Below, piece by piece: positions 54,528-60,962 of a stretch of DNA of 64,000 bases. This DNA is from Fontisphaera persica (GTDB lineage: Bacteria > Verrucomicrobiota > Verrucomicrobiia > Limisphaerales > Fontisphaeraceae): contig NZ_CP116615.1 in the NCBI RefSeq assembly GCF_024832785.1, forward strand, positions 1,116,001 to 1,180,000. The letters are read 5' to 3'. Numbering within the stretch: the stretch's first letter is position 1; every line of letters begins with the position of its first letter. Below the pieces are notes generated by a model. The model was not told where the DNA came from and did no database searches. It saw only the letters and a program-made list of their open reading frames with translations. The translations under genes and the position numbers were made by a program.

Positions 54528-54566
54528 GGGAAGGGCAACCCGACCCAAGGAGGGTTGCTCCTTCCC
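54528..54566. repeat. long inverted repeat between replication and packaging genes
   Basis: Arms GGGAAGGGCAACCC (54528-54541) and GGGTTGCTCCTTCCC (54552-54566) pair over 14 bases with one bulged T around a 10-base loop. It lies in the gap between the RepA-like ATPase stop (54623) and the small terminase start (54480). No U tract follows on the minus strand, so a simple intrinsic terminator is unlikely; an RNA-processing or protein-binding site, or another mobile repeat, are options. Confidence 0.6.
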
Positions 54567-54622
54567 AACTGCCTTGCTGGTGCATTTATCTATTAAGGGT
54601 TGTTGCAATTTTTGCATTTTCC

Positions 54623-55669
54623 TCATTTCTGAACCCAATACACTCCGGCAGAAGACCTTACGAGTCCGGCTTCCATCAGGCGGTTCAGGTAGTTGGAAAC
54701 TGACCTTTTCCCCATGTTCAGGGCACTTGCCGCATCCTTAACGATGGTGCCGAAACTCTTCGGGTCACTGGTTAGGACCGCATCCATGAACTCCTTGTCG
54801 GTGCAGACCTTGTTCCGGCCTTGCGGCCGGCGCAGGGCCGCAGGATTCAGGTCGCTGGCGACCTTCATCAGGGGGAACTCCCAGGCAACCACGAACTCGG
54901 GCACCTGGGGCAGGTTGCGCAGGATGCTGGTGACAGTGAAGCAGTCCGGTTCCTCGTGGGGGGTGAGGATCATGATGCTGTCCGGGTCACGCGCCCAGGC
55001 GCCTGCCCCGCTCATCCGGTCAATCGCCAGCTTGGCGGTGCTGTCGCCTTTGGCGAAGTGGTGGGCCACCACCAGCGCGGCCCCAGTCTTCTGGGCCAGG
55101 GCCTCCAGTTCGTTCATCAGGTCGGCAATCTCGCCGTTGGCGTTTTCATCCCGGTTCCCCAGCACCTTGTAGGCGGGATCCAGGATGATCAGCCCGAAAT
55201 CGAACTTGGCGAGATGCTCTTCCAGCTTTGGCCGGAGCAGGGTCAGGTCCGCGTTGCGGCCCCGTAGGTTCCAGAGCGCGAGCGCCTGCCGGCCGAGGTG
55301 GCCGTCCGCCAGGACTTCCGGCCGGGCCGCGCACAGCGCGTTCAGCCGTTGCGCCAGCGCCCACGGCTGCAGCTCGAAGTTGATATAGACCACCGCCATC
55401 TTGGCGCAGGGCCGGCCCCACCACGGCTGACCGCTGGCGACCGACAGCGCCAGGTCGAGCAGACACCAGCTCTTGTTGCTCTTGCTGGTCCCGCCCAGGA
55501 GCATCTTGCACCCACGGTGCAGGATGCCTTCGATCACTTGCGGCGGCGGCGAGGGCGGGTTGGCCGCGAAGTCCTCAAAGAAGCAGATGTCCGGCAGCGG
55601 CAGCGGGATGGCGCCCAGGTCCACCGCCGGGTCAACCTGTTCCGAGGGATCATACGTCTTGATTTCCAT
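54623..55669 (-). CDS. RepA-like AAA ATPase (phage replication)
   Basis: A 348-residue RecA-fold ATPase. Walker A GGTSKSNKS is at 59-67 and Walker B GLIILDPAYKV near 155. GAALVVAHHFAKGD is the next core motif. The last 70 residues form a winged helix (FGTIVKDAASALNMGKRSVS). Proteins of this layout act as replicative helicases or helicase loaders of plasmids and phages. It stands 18 bases after the primase-like gene in the same direction, so the pair probably forms a primase-helicase replication unit. Confidence 0.85.
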   Translation of the reverse strand: MEIKTYDPSEQVDPAVDLGAIPLPLPDICFFEDFAANPPSPPPQVIEGILHRGCKMLLGGTSKSNKSWCLLDLALSVASGQPWWGRPCAKMAVVYINFELQPWALAQRLNALCAARPEVLADGHLGRQALALWNLRGRNADLTLLRPKLEEHLAKFDFGLIILDPAYKVLGNRDENANGEIADLMNELEALAQKTGAALVVAHHFAKGDSTAKLAIDRMSGAGAWARDPDSIMILTPHEEPDCFTVTSILRNLPQVPEFVVAWEFPLMKVASDLNPAALRRPQGRNKVCTDKEFMDAVLTSDPKSFGTIVKDAASALNMGKRSVSNYLNRLMEAGLVRSSAGVYWVQK

Positions 55670-55687
55670 GCTATTAGTGGCCCTCCG

Positions 55688-56713
55688 CTAGGAGTTCAGC
55701 CAGACAATCCGTTGCAACCGTCCATCCCGATACGCCCCTGGCACGCGCACCGGCTGGGAGTAAGTGAAAAGTTTCGGGTCACACCCGAACACGGTCAGCA
55801 CCGCTTTCAGGTGCGCCTCAGTCCGCGCATTGCGCGGCGCATCAAACCACCCGTGCAGGCTCTTGCCTGCCGTATCAATGATGGCGTGCAGGTTGAACCG
55901 CAGTCGCCGGTTCAGGTAGGCGAACACCGCGCCGACTTCATCCTTGGCCAGCGTGTCGGACTCGACCACCAGGAACCGCGTGCCGTCGCAATTCGCATTG
56001 CTCCGGCTGTAGCTGCCCGGCTTGAACGATGACCCGCAGGTGAAGTTCCCCATCGCCGGCCCGATCTGGTACCACTCGGCCACGGGCCGGAAGTGTGTTC
56101 GATGCTCCGGCTTGCCGGAGCTGAACACATCCCCGATCCAGACATGGCAATGCGCCGGCCACAACCGCAGCCAGGTGCGAAATTGGTCTTCCGCATCCCG
56201 CTCGCAGACCCTCAGCGGAGAGTCCGCCATGATGTCGCCATAGGTCCACCGGAACGCCTCGAACATCTCGGCTCGATACCGCTCCGCATTCACCCGCACC
56301 GTTTCGAGGACCACCTTCTCCACCGGCGCCGCCGACAAATCCCCTCGCCCCCATCGGGGGAGAGGGCCAGGGTGAGGGGGCGTGCCGATCATCATCGCCT
56401 CCCTGCCTAGAACCGTCCCATCCGTCCGCAGCAAATCCCCGTTCCGCAGCACCCGCCCGCCCGGCAGCGTGATCTGCCACGGGCTGGCCCCGATCTCCCG
56501 GCGCAACCGCCGGTTCGCTTCGCTCACCGCGGCGATGCACGAGGAGTGGAAGCAGAACACCGTCGGCGCACCGTCCACGTTCACCCGGCAATCCTTCTTT
56601 CCGTTTCGGTGCGTGTGCATCGCCTCACCAGGACAACGGCAAAACCCGCTGACCTCGTCTTGCCAGTCAACGGCGCCGAGGAGGCGCTGGGCGATTTGCC
56701 TCGGATCATTCAT
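55688..56713 (-). CDS. primase-like protein with zinc finger
   Basis: A 341-residue protein. Cys/His at the N-terminus (FCRCPGEAMHTH ... CFHSSC) form a CHC2-like zinc-binding site at about residues 24-59. The C-terminal half (FLVVESDTLAKDEVGAVFAYL, LHAIIDTAGKSLHGWFD, RVPGAYRDGRLQRIVWL) resembles the primase region of phage and plasmid replication proteins. The segment TPPHPGPLPRWGRG at about 111-124 is the translation of a CCCTCTCCCC-type hairpin (56342-56366) inserted in frame at a linker. It precedes the RepA-like ATPase gene. Confidence 0.8.
   Translation of the reverse strand: MNDPRQIAQRLLGAVDWQDEVSGFCRCPGEAMHTHRNGKKDCRVNVDGAPTVFCFHSSCIAAVSEANRRLRREIGASPWQITLPGGRVLRNGDLLRTDGTVLGREAMMIGTPPHPGPLPRWGRGDLSAAPVEKVVLETVRVNAERYRAEMFEAFRWTYGDIMADSPLRVCERDAEDQFRTWLRLWPAHCHVWIGDVFSSGKPEHRTHFRPVAEWYQIGPAMGNFTCGSSFKPGSYSRSNANCDGTRFLVVESDTLAKDEVGAVFAYLNRRLRFNLHAIIDTAGKSLHGWFDAPRNARTEAHLKAVLTVFGCDPKLFTYSQPVRVPGAYRDGRLQRIVWLNS
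56342..56366. repeat. CCCTCTCCCC-type hairpin within the primase-like gene
   Basis: CCCTCGCCCCC and GGGGGAGAGGG around ATC, followed by GCCAGGGTGAGGGGG. Same family as hairpin B of the composite repeat. In frame with the coding sequence, giving HPGPLPRWGRG. Confidence 0.75.
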
Positions 56714-56737
56714 TCGTCCTATCCCGTCCTATTCATC

Positions 56738-56770
56738 CCATTTTTCGTGTCTTTCGTGTGTTTCGTGGTC
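56738..56770. repeat. CGTGTCTTTCGTGTGTTTCGTGG repeat between small genes
   Basis: A short sequence with reiterated CGTGT/TTTCGTG units in the 62-base gap before the primase-like gene. From memory this string occurs dispersed in many environmental bacterial genomes. It does not form a stable hairpin by eye. Confidence 0.45.
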
Positions 56771-56775
56771 ACCCC

Positions 56776-57006
56776 TCAAAACGGCAGTTCCGGTTCGCAG
56801 TATTGCTTCGCCGCCCGGATAAAATCCGCCGGGCGTCGCAGCGCTTCCGCCGCCACCTTGGGCGGCAGGTAGAAGAGGTTCTTGGCCCCCCAGCGGTCCC
56901 CGATGAACCGAAGAATCATCTCTTCGCTTCTCGGGTCACCCCCCAGGGCGTGGTGCAATCGTTCGACCGTCGCCACCGGCAGCCTATTCGCGTGGTTCAT
57001 GTCCAT
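56776..57006 (-). CDS. small phage protein of unknown function
   Basis: A 76-residue protein, MDMNHANRLPVATVERLHHA..., largely helical, with the segment EEMILRFIGDRWGAKNLFYL and an acidic end EPELPF. The terminal acidic-hydrophobic tip recalls single-stranded DNA-binding protein tails, but no domain is recognised. An ATG at 57000 would shorten it by two residues. It lies between nuclease and primase-like genes in the replication operon, flanked by repeat sequences on both sides. Confidence 0.6.
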   Translation of the reverse strand: MDMNHANRLPVATVERLHHALGGDPRSEEMILRFIGDRWGAKNLFYLPPKVAAEALRRPADFIRAAKQYCEPELPF

Positions 57007-57067
57007 GTTCTCTCACAGCCGAGGTAGCGAGCCACTTTCGCGCCCTGAAAGGGCAGGCAGACAATAG

Positions 57068-57148
57068 CCCAGGGTAAGCGACGCAGGAGCGCCACCCTGG
57101 GAAACGTTGCCCACAATAATTCCCCCTCTCCCCCGCCGGGGGAGAGGG
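57068..57148. repeat. composite two-hairpin repeat, copy 3
   Basis: Hairpin A CCCAGGGT (57068-57075)/ACCCTGGG (57094-57101); 22 bases; hairpin B CCCTCTCCCCC/GGGGGAGAGGG (57124-57148). It lies in the 197-base gap between the Cas4-like nuclease and the 76-residue protein. A TCTGTGTCCATCCGTGTTCA repeat follows at about 57168-57195. Confidence 0.8.
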
Positions 57149-57203
57149 TTGGGGTGAGGGGGTATTCCATCTGTGTCCATCCGTGTTCATCCGTGATTTC
57201 TTC

Positions 57204-58013
57204 TCAAGCCGCTTCCGCCACCTGCGCTCGGGGGTCGAAGTTCTTCTCGATGCTCCACAGCGTTTGGGCCGCCTGGAAGGCGAGCCATCCGCGCTGGATT
57301 TCTTCCTCGCTCCACCGATGTTCCACCGGTTCCGCAGGCTCCCGCGAGTTGATGATGAGGTTCAGGCACGCCACCGGCTGCCCGAGGGCAGCCCGGTAGG
57401 CCGCGAGCTGGTAGCACCAGCTCTTGTAAGCCGTGGCCTTCATCTTTTGGCCGTCCGCTAGGACCTTGACGCCTTGTGTCTTCAGGTCCACCAGCGTCAG
57501 CCCGTGGGCCCGATGCTCCATCAGCAAGTCAGCGGTGCCGGCGTAACCGGCCTCCAGGTTGACCAGCGTCCGCTCTGCCCACACGAGGCGGACGCAGTTG
57601 GCCTGATACCAGTCGCGATACAGCCGCAGCCAGGCCGCGACGGGATCCTCAGGGTCCACTTCCAACGTTTGCGCCACGCGCTCCGCGCCGTGGTGCATCG
57701 CTGTGCCGAAACCGGCGGCTTTCTCCCGCTCGCTCTGCGCGTCTGCGACGACGCGCTGCGCGAACTCGGTTTCGCCCTCGCCCGCGATGCGCGGAAGCGT
57801 GAGCGCCGCCAGGACGGCTTGCTCCTGGAGCCACGCCGTCAGCTCCGGCTTGGCGATGACGCCCAGGATGTTGGTGACACTCGGCAGGAGGCCGAGCTTG
57901 CGGGCATCCCGCAGCGTGGTTGCACGCGGTTCGCCCTTGGCGGACGGGACGGTGTGCATGGGCACACCATCCCGCCCATACCAATGCGCCGAGTCAGGAT
58001 TGAAGAGCCTCAT
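57204..58013 (-). CDS. PD-(D/E)xK exonuclease (Cas4/RecB-like)
   Basis: A 269-residue phage nuclease. Motifs in order: FGTAMHHGAE (His 107 region), GYAGTADLLM (Asp 162), LVDLKTQ (Asp 176, Lys 178) and QLAAYR (202-207, the RecB QxxxY motif). This is the full active-site pattern of the PDDEXK_1 family, used in phage recombination and DNA processing. Its start overlaps the stop of the 65-residue upstream gene by four bases. It probably works with the neighbouring SSB-like protein. Confidence 0.88.
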   Translation of the reverse strand: MRLFNPDSAHWYGRDGVPMHTVPSAKGEPRATTLRDARKLGLLPSVTNILGVIAKPELTAWLQEQAVLAALTLPRIAGEGETEFAQRVVADAQSEREKAAGFGTAMHHGAERVAQTLEVDPEDPVAAWLRLYRDWYQANCVRLVWAERTLVNLEAGYAGTADLLMEHRAHGLTLVDLKTQGVKVLADGQKMKATAYKSWCYQLAAYRAALGQPVACLNLIINSREPAEPVEHRWSEEEIQRGWLAFQAAQTLWSIEKNFDPRAQVAEAA

Positions 58014-58207
58014 GCGGCCCTCCCGTTTCGGCCGCCGCGCCAGACAGCGACGCCGCTCTTGGTTTTGACCAGCACATGGTCAATGTGTCCCCGTCGCAGG
58101 TCGCCCAGGACGTTATCCAGGAGCGCTTGCTCGCGCGGCAGGTGGTAGGTGACGGTCAGGGCGCGGTAGCCCGCAGCCCTGGCCCCTCTGGTGTTCATCG
58201 TGGTCAT
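58010..58207 (-). CDS. small phage protein of unknown function
   Basis: A 65-residue basic protein, MTTMNTRGARAAGYRALTVT..., with a helix then a beta hairpin (DHVLVKTKSGVAVWRGG). No family recognised. The four-base overlap with the nuclease gene and 21-base spacing from the SSB-like gene support it as a real operon member. Confidence 0.6.
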   Translation of the reverse strand: MTTMNTRGARAAGYRALTVTYHLPREQALLDNVLGDLRRGHIDHVLVKTKSGVAVWRGGRNGRAA

Positions 58208-58228
58208 GGAATGATGTCCTCGTACGGT

Positions 58229-58867
58229 TCAGAATCCGACTTCGGGGTCATAGGCCATGTTGGGACCATCGTTGGCCGGCGGTGTCGCCACCGCCGCGCT
58301 TTTGGGGGCCGGAGCCGGGGCAGCCGGCGCGGGACGCGCCGCAGGCGCAGCCGGGGCAGGCGTTGTATTGGCAGGTGGCGCTGCCACCCCGTTCTGCTTC
58401 GCCTTCCATTCCTCGATCCGCTGCCGGGCGGCAGCCGGGTCATAGCACCCGGACGGCGCGAGCTTCTTGGTCGGCTTCGACACCGCATCAATCGAAGCGT
58501 AGGTCTTGCCGACCATGTTCTGCTGATGGCTGATGACCAGCGTGCAGCAGGCCCCGATCAGCTTGGCCAGGTCGATGCTCTCGCCCGGCACCACCGGGCG
58601 ACCGCGCCACTTGCCGAGGAACTCCGCCAGCTTCGCTTTCGGATGCAGGCTGGCCGTGAAGTTCTTCGACACCGTGCAGTTTTTCCCGTCCTCCGTTCTC
58701 TGTTCCGACTCGAAAACGAGCTTCAGCTTGTTGACGATTCGGGTCTGGCCCTGGAACTCGGTCGTGACCATGCCCAGGTCAATCACATCCACACAAATCG
58801 CCGGGTGAATGCCTTCCGGGTGCGGCTTGAAGTCGCCGCTGTCTTTGCACTGTAGGATCATACTCAT
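58229..58867 (-). CDS. phage SSB-like DNA-binding protein
   Basis: A 212-residue protein. The ATG at 58867 (MSMILQCKDSGDFKPHPEGI) is preferred over 58927, which would add an unrelated leader. Residues 1-130 look like a beta barrel (VVTTEFQGQTRIVNKLKLVF-type strands; exact VTTEFQGQTRIVNKLKLVFE). A Pro/Ala-rich linker follows, then the acidic-hydrophobic tip NMAYDPEVGF, as at the end of single-stranded DNA-binding proteins. Placed between two nucleases in the recombination/replication operon. Function is inferred from this architecture. Confidence 0.65.
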   Translation of the reverse strand: MSMILQCKDSGDFKPHPEGIHPAICVDVIDLGMVTTEFQGQTRIVNKLKLVFESEQRTEDGKNCTVSKNFTASLHPKAKLAEFLGKWRGRPVVPGESIDLAKLIGACCTLVISHQQNMVGKTYASIDAVSKPTKKLAPSGCYDPAAARQRIEEWKAKQNGVAAPPANTTPAPAAPAARPAPAAPAPAPKSAAVATPPANDGPNMAYDPEVGF

Positions 58868-58942
58868 GTTGTATCTCCGATCTTGTATTGGTTGTCGTTT
58901 CACTACTCCCCAGGCCCACACGGACACGGGGAAATCTTGCTT

Positions 58943-59968
58943 TTAGGGGTGTGTCTGCGCTTCTCCCGCCGTTGCGCTGGGCGCAGTCACTTGGTCAGTT
59001 CTGGTAGCCCTATGGCCGGGCAGGCCGTTCGCATCCTTTTCGCGTGATGGAGGACGGATGCTTTCCACGCCTTGTGGTTGCGTGGTGGCCGCTCCGCCGC
59101 TGTCGGCCCCTCCTTCGCCAGTGCCAGGCCAACGGCTCATCCGGGGACCGCCATCGGCTGCGCTTTCATTCCCGGCTTGGTCGCCCCCGGTGTCCCCTGC
59201 GCGGCCTGTGCCTGCGGCAACGGCCTCTCCGGGGCTCACCGTGGGCTGGCTCTGGTGTTGCAGGGTGGCGCCTTGTTCTCTCCGGTGGCCGCATCCGCCG
59301 TCCCCTCCTGTGCCTGTGCCGTGGCAACGGCACATCCGGGGCGCGGCGTCTGCTTGCTCTGTCCGGTCGCCGCCGTCGGCCCCTGCGTCGCCTGTGCGGT
59401 TGCAACGGCTCCTCCGGGGACCGCCCTCGGCTCCCTCACTGATCACTGGCCACTGGTCACTGGTCACTGCCCCTTGCCCGGCCCCGTCGCCCCCTCCGTG
59501 CCCTGTGCCGCCGCGGCAACGGTCACTCCGGGGGTCGCCGGTGCCTTGCGCATCCTGTTCCTTGGGGCACGCGGTCTCTTCATCCGGGCGGCAACGGTCA
59601 CTGCGGGGGACGCCGTGGTCTTCCGTGCCACTGGGCAGGTCATCACGCAGAATCCGAAAGAAGGTCTCCGCTTCCATTGTCACCAGCCATCGCCGGTGGC
59701 TCCGGCGGTGCGCCACGAGGGGCAGTTTCTTTTGGCCAGCCGGTGCTACCGGTCCGGCATCGCGCCGGGCCTGGTCCATCGCGGCCTCGATGTTCAGCCG
59801 CTCGACCGCCTTGACCTCGAAATGGAATCCGCGCAGTTCCTCGCACACCACATCCGGCGAATCCGCCCCGCCGGCAAATTGCTGGCCCCGGCGGGCATGA
59901 AACCCTTCCGCTCTCAGCACATCGCGCCACTGGCGCTCCCCGCGTTTGCCTTTTTCTCTGGAGTTCAT
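58943..59968 (-). CDS. Hjc-like PD-(D/E)xK nuclease with low-complexity repeat tail
   Basis: A 341-residue protein. The first 110 residues are a compact nuclease of the archaeal Holliday-junction-resolvase/phage type: NSREKGKRGERQWRDVLRAE, then SPDV (Asp 39) and HFEVKAVE (Glu 51, Lys 53). It may resolve branched DNA before packaging. From about residue 112 to the end, the chain is a Gly/Arg/Asp/Thr-rich tail with repeats of the form GGPRxSRCxxTG. The DNA for this tail (about 59120-59640) consists of the same GCAACGGC..CCGGGG units as the 46.5-49.5 kb desert. The tail may be expanded non-functional sequence. Start overlaps the upstream gene by four bases. Confidence 0.8.
   Translation of the reverse strand: MNSREKGKRGERQWRDVLRAEGFHARRGQQFAGGADSPDVVCEELRGFHFEVKAVERLNIEAAMDQARRDAGPVAPAGQKKLPLVAHRRSHRRWLVTMEAETFFRILRDDLPSGTEDHGVPRSDRCRPDEETACPKEQDAQGTGDPRSDRCRGGTGHGGGDGAGQGAVTSDQWPVISEGAEGGPRRSRCNRTGDAGADGGDRTEQADAAPRMCRCHGTGTGGDGGCGHRREQGATLQHQSQPTVSPGEAVAAGTGRAGDTGGDQAGNESAADGGPRMSRWPGTGEGGADSGGAATTQPQGVESIRPPSREKDANGLPGHRATRTDQVTAPSATAGEAQTHP
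59120..59645. repeat. six degenerate tandem units inside the nuclease gene
   Basis: On the plus strand, GCAACGGC followed by CCGGGG and CCGCC recurs at about 59129, 59217, 59323, 59402, 59516 and 59591, spaced 73-114 bases. Each is preceded by GGCCCC..GCCTGTGCC-like sequence. A GATCACTGGCCACTGGTCAC run lies at about 59441-59470. Units are related to those near 46668, 47042, 47276 and 47335. Confidence 0.7.
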
Positions 59969-60237
59969 GCCGTGGGAGTGTTGGGGGTGTCGTAGTCCTC
60001 GCTCTCAGTCAGCATGGCCTTGTTCAGCCGCCGCTCGACATCCTCCAAGCGGAACCGGACCATCTTGCCGAAGTGCAAAACCGGGATCTCTCTGGCCGCA
60101 ATCATGGAATCCACCTTGCGCACCGAGACGTTGAGCACCCGTGCCAGTTCCGCCCGTGTCAGATACTTCTGCCCAGGCTTGAGCAGTTCGCCGACGCTGA
60201 CTTGGCGGGGTTTGTGAATCGTTTTCGCTTTGCTCAT
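59965..60237 (-). CDS. HTH_17/excisionase-like DNA-binding protein
   Basis: A 90-residue protein with a MerR-like winged helix: YLTRAELARVLNVSVRKVDS followed by ARE.IPVLHFGKMVRFRLEDVE (exact segment MIAAREIPVLHFGKMVRF). This is the excisionase/AlpA-type fold, used by phages and islands for excision or operon control. It lies 13 bases after a second HTH_17 gene and overlaps the nuclease start by four bases. Confidence 0.85.
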   Translation of the reverse strand: MSKAKTIHKPRQVSVGELLKPGQKYLTRAELARVLNVSVRKVDSMIAAREIPVLHFGKMVRFRLEDVERRLNKAMLTESEDYDTPNTPTA

Positions 60238-60250
60238 GCGTCCTCCTTCC

Positions 60251-60589
60251 TCAGCAGCGCGACCGGTTCACCCGGCACATGACTGCCAGTTGCTTTTCCA
60301 CCTCGCTCCACTTGAATACGACCGTATGCCCGAGCTTGTAGTGGGGGAGCAGGCCCTTGCGCATGTAAGTGGTGATCGTGCGGACGTCCTTGCCCATGCG
60401 CATGGCGGCTTCCGCCTTGGAAATGAACGGCTCCGCCGGCACCAGGCCTGTTCCCGCCGCAGCCGTGGCCACGGCAGCCTGTGCAGGTGCCTCCGTCGGC
60501 CCGTCAAGAATCCGCTCGATCGCCGCTTGTTGTTCCGGCGTCGCCTGGAGGAACCGCAACAACCGTTCAGTGGAAATGCTTCCGTTCAT
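60251..60589 (-). CDS. second HTH_17-type DNA-binding protein
   Basis: A 112-residue protein. The N-terminal 50 residues are helical and Ala-rich; the C-terminal part is a winged helix, ISKAEAAMRMGKDVRTITTY then GLLPHYKLGHTVVFKWSEVE. It is paralogous in fold to the neighbouring 90-residue protein. It probably acts as a regulator or excision factor for the element. It is 18 bases downstream of the Xre-like gene. Confidence 0.8.
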   Translation of the reverse strand: MNGSISTERLLRFLQATPEQQAAIERILDGPTEAPAQAAVATAAAGTGLVPAEPFISKAEAAMRMGKDVRTITTYMRKGLLPHYKLGHTVVFKWSEVEKQLAVMCRVNRSRC

Positions 60590-60607
60590 GGTGTGTCTCC
60601 TTGGGGA

Positions 60608-60802
60608 TCAGCAATCGAACAGCTCAAACGCCGGCTTCTGCAGGACCTCTGCAATCCGCCGCTTCCGCTCCGCATCCGGCCGGGCACGCCCGGTCTCGAT
60701 GCGCGAAATCTCGATCTCCCGTGTCCCGACCCTCTCCGCCAGTTGGTACTGGGTGAGCCCCTTCAGGACCCTTGCCGCCTTCAGTCGTGTGTTTGTCGCC
60801 AT
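60608..60802 (-). CDS. Xre-family repressor-like protein
   Basis: A 64-residue helix-turn-helix protein: MATNTRLKAARVLKGLTQYQ, then LAERVGTREIEISRIETGRA, the classical Cro/CI recognition helix region. The ATG at 60802 is preferred over one at 60823, which would enter the palindrome upstream. It has no dimerisation or cleavage domain, so it resembles Cro or a minimal repressor. Palindromic candidate operators lie directly upstream (60825-60895). It is the first gene of the leftward early operon. Confidence 0.85.
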   Translation of the reverse strand: MATNTRLKAARVLKGLTQYQLAERVGTREIEISRIETGRARPDAERKRRIAEVLQKPAFELFDC

Positions 60803-60824
60803 CGCAGTCTTTTCTTTCTTCACC

Positions 60825-60843
60825 GTGGCGAACCGTTCGCCAC
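60825..60843. promoter_or_regulatory. 19-base perfect palindrome upstream of the Xre gene
   Basis: GTGGCGAACCGTTCGCCAC: eight-base arms around CCG. It starts 22 bases before the ATG of the Xre-like gene, where a repressor would block transcription or overlap the leader. Confidence 0.65.
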
Positions 60844-60859
60844 TTCAACCCGTATGGCG

Positions 60860-60895
60860 TGACAAACCCTGTCACTTCGGTGACAAACCGTGTCA
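60860..60895. promoter_or_regulatory. two tandem operators TGACA-N5-TGTCA
   Basis: TGACAAACCCTGTCA at 60860-60874 and TGACAAACCGTGTCA at 60881-60895. Both have perfect five-base arms, and their centres are 21 bases apart, two turns of DNA. This places two dimers on one face of the helix, as for cooperative Xre-family repressors. Confidence 0.65.
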
Positions 60896-60903
60896 CCGTG
60901 CGA

Positions 60904-60940
60904 AAAAAGAAAAACCCCGCGAAGACAAGTCCTCGCGGGG
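60904..60940 (-). terminator. intrinsic terminator after the QueC-like gene
   Basis: On the minus strand, CCCCGCGA (60940-60933) pairs with TCGCGGGG (60922-60915) around a ten-base loop, followed by TTTTTCTTTTTTCG. It begins about 22 bases after the stop of the QueC-like gene and separates that cargo from the viral early operon. Confidence 0.8.
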
Positions 60941-60962
60941 TGGCAACCTTTCGGCAGGCGCT

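Noticed and set aside
59120-59645. CRISPR array at the repeat cluster
   Set aside because: Units are too diverged and unevenly spaced (73-114 bases), lie inside a protein-coding frame, and no cas genes are present.
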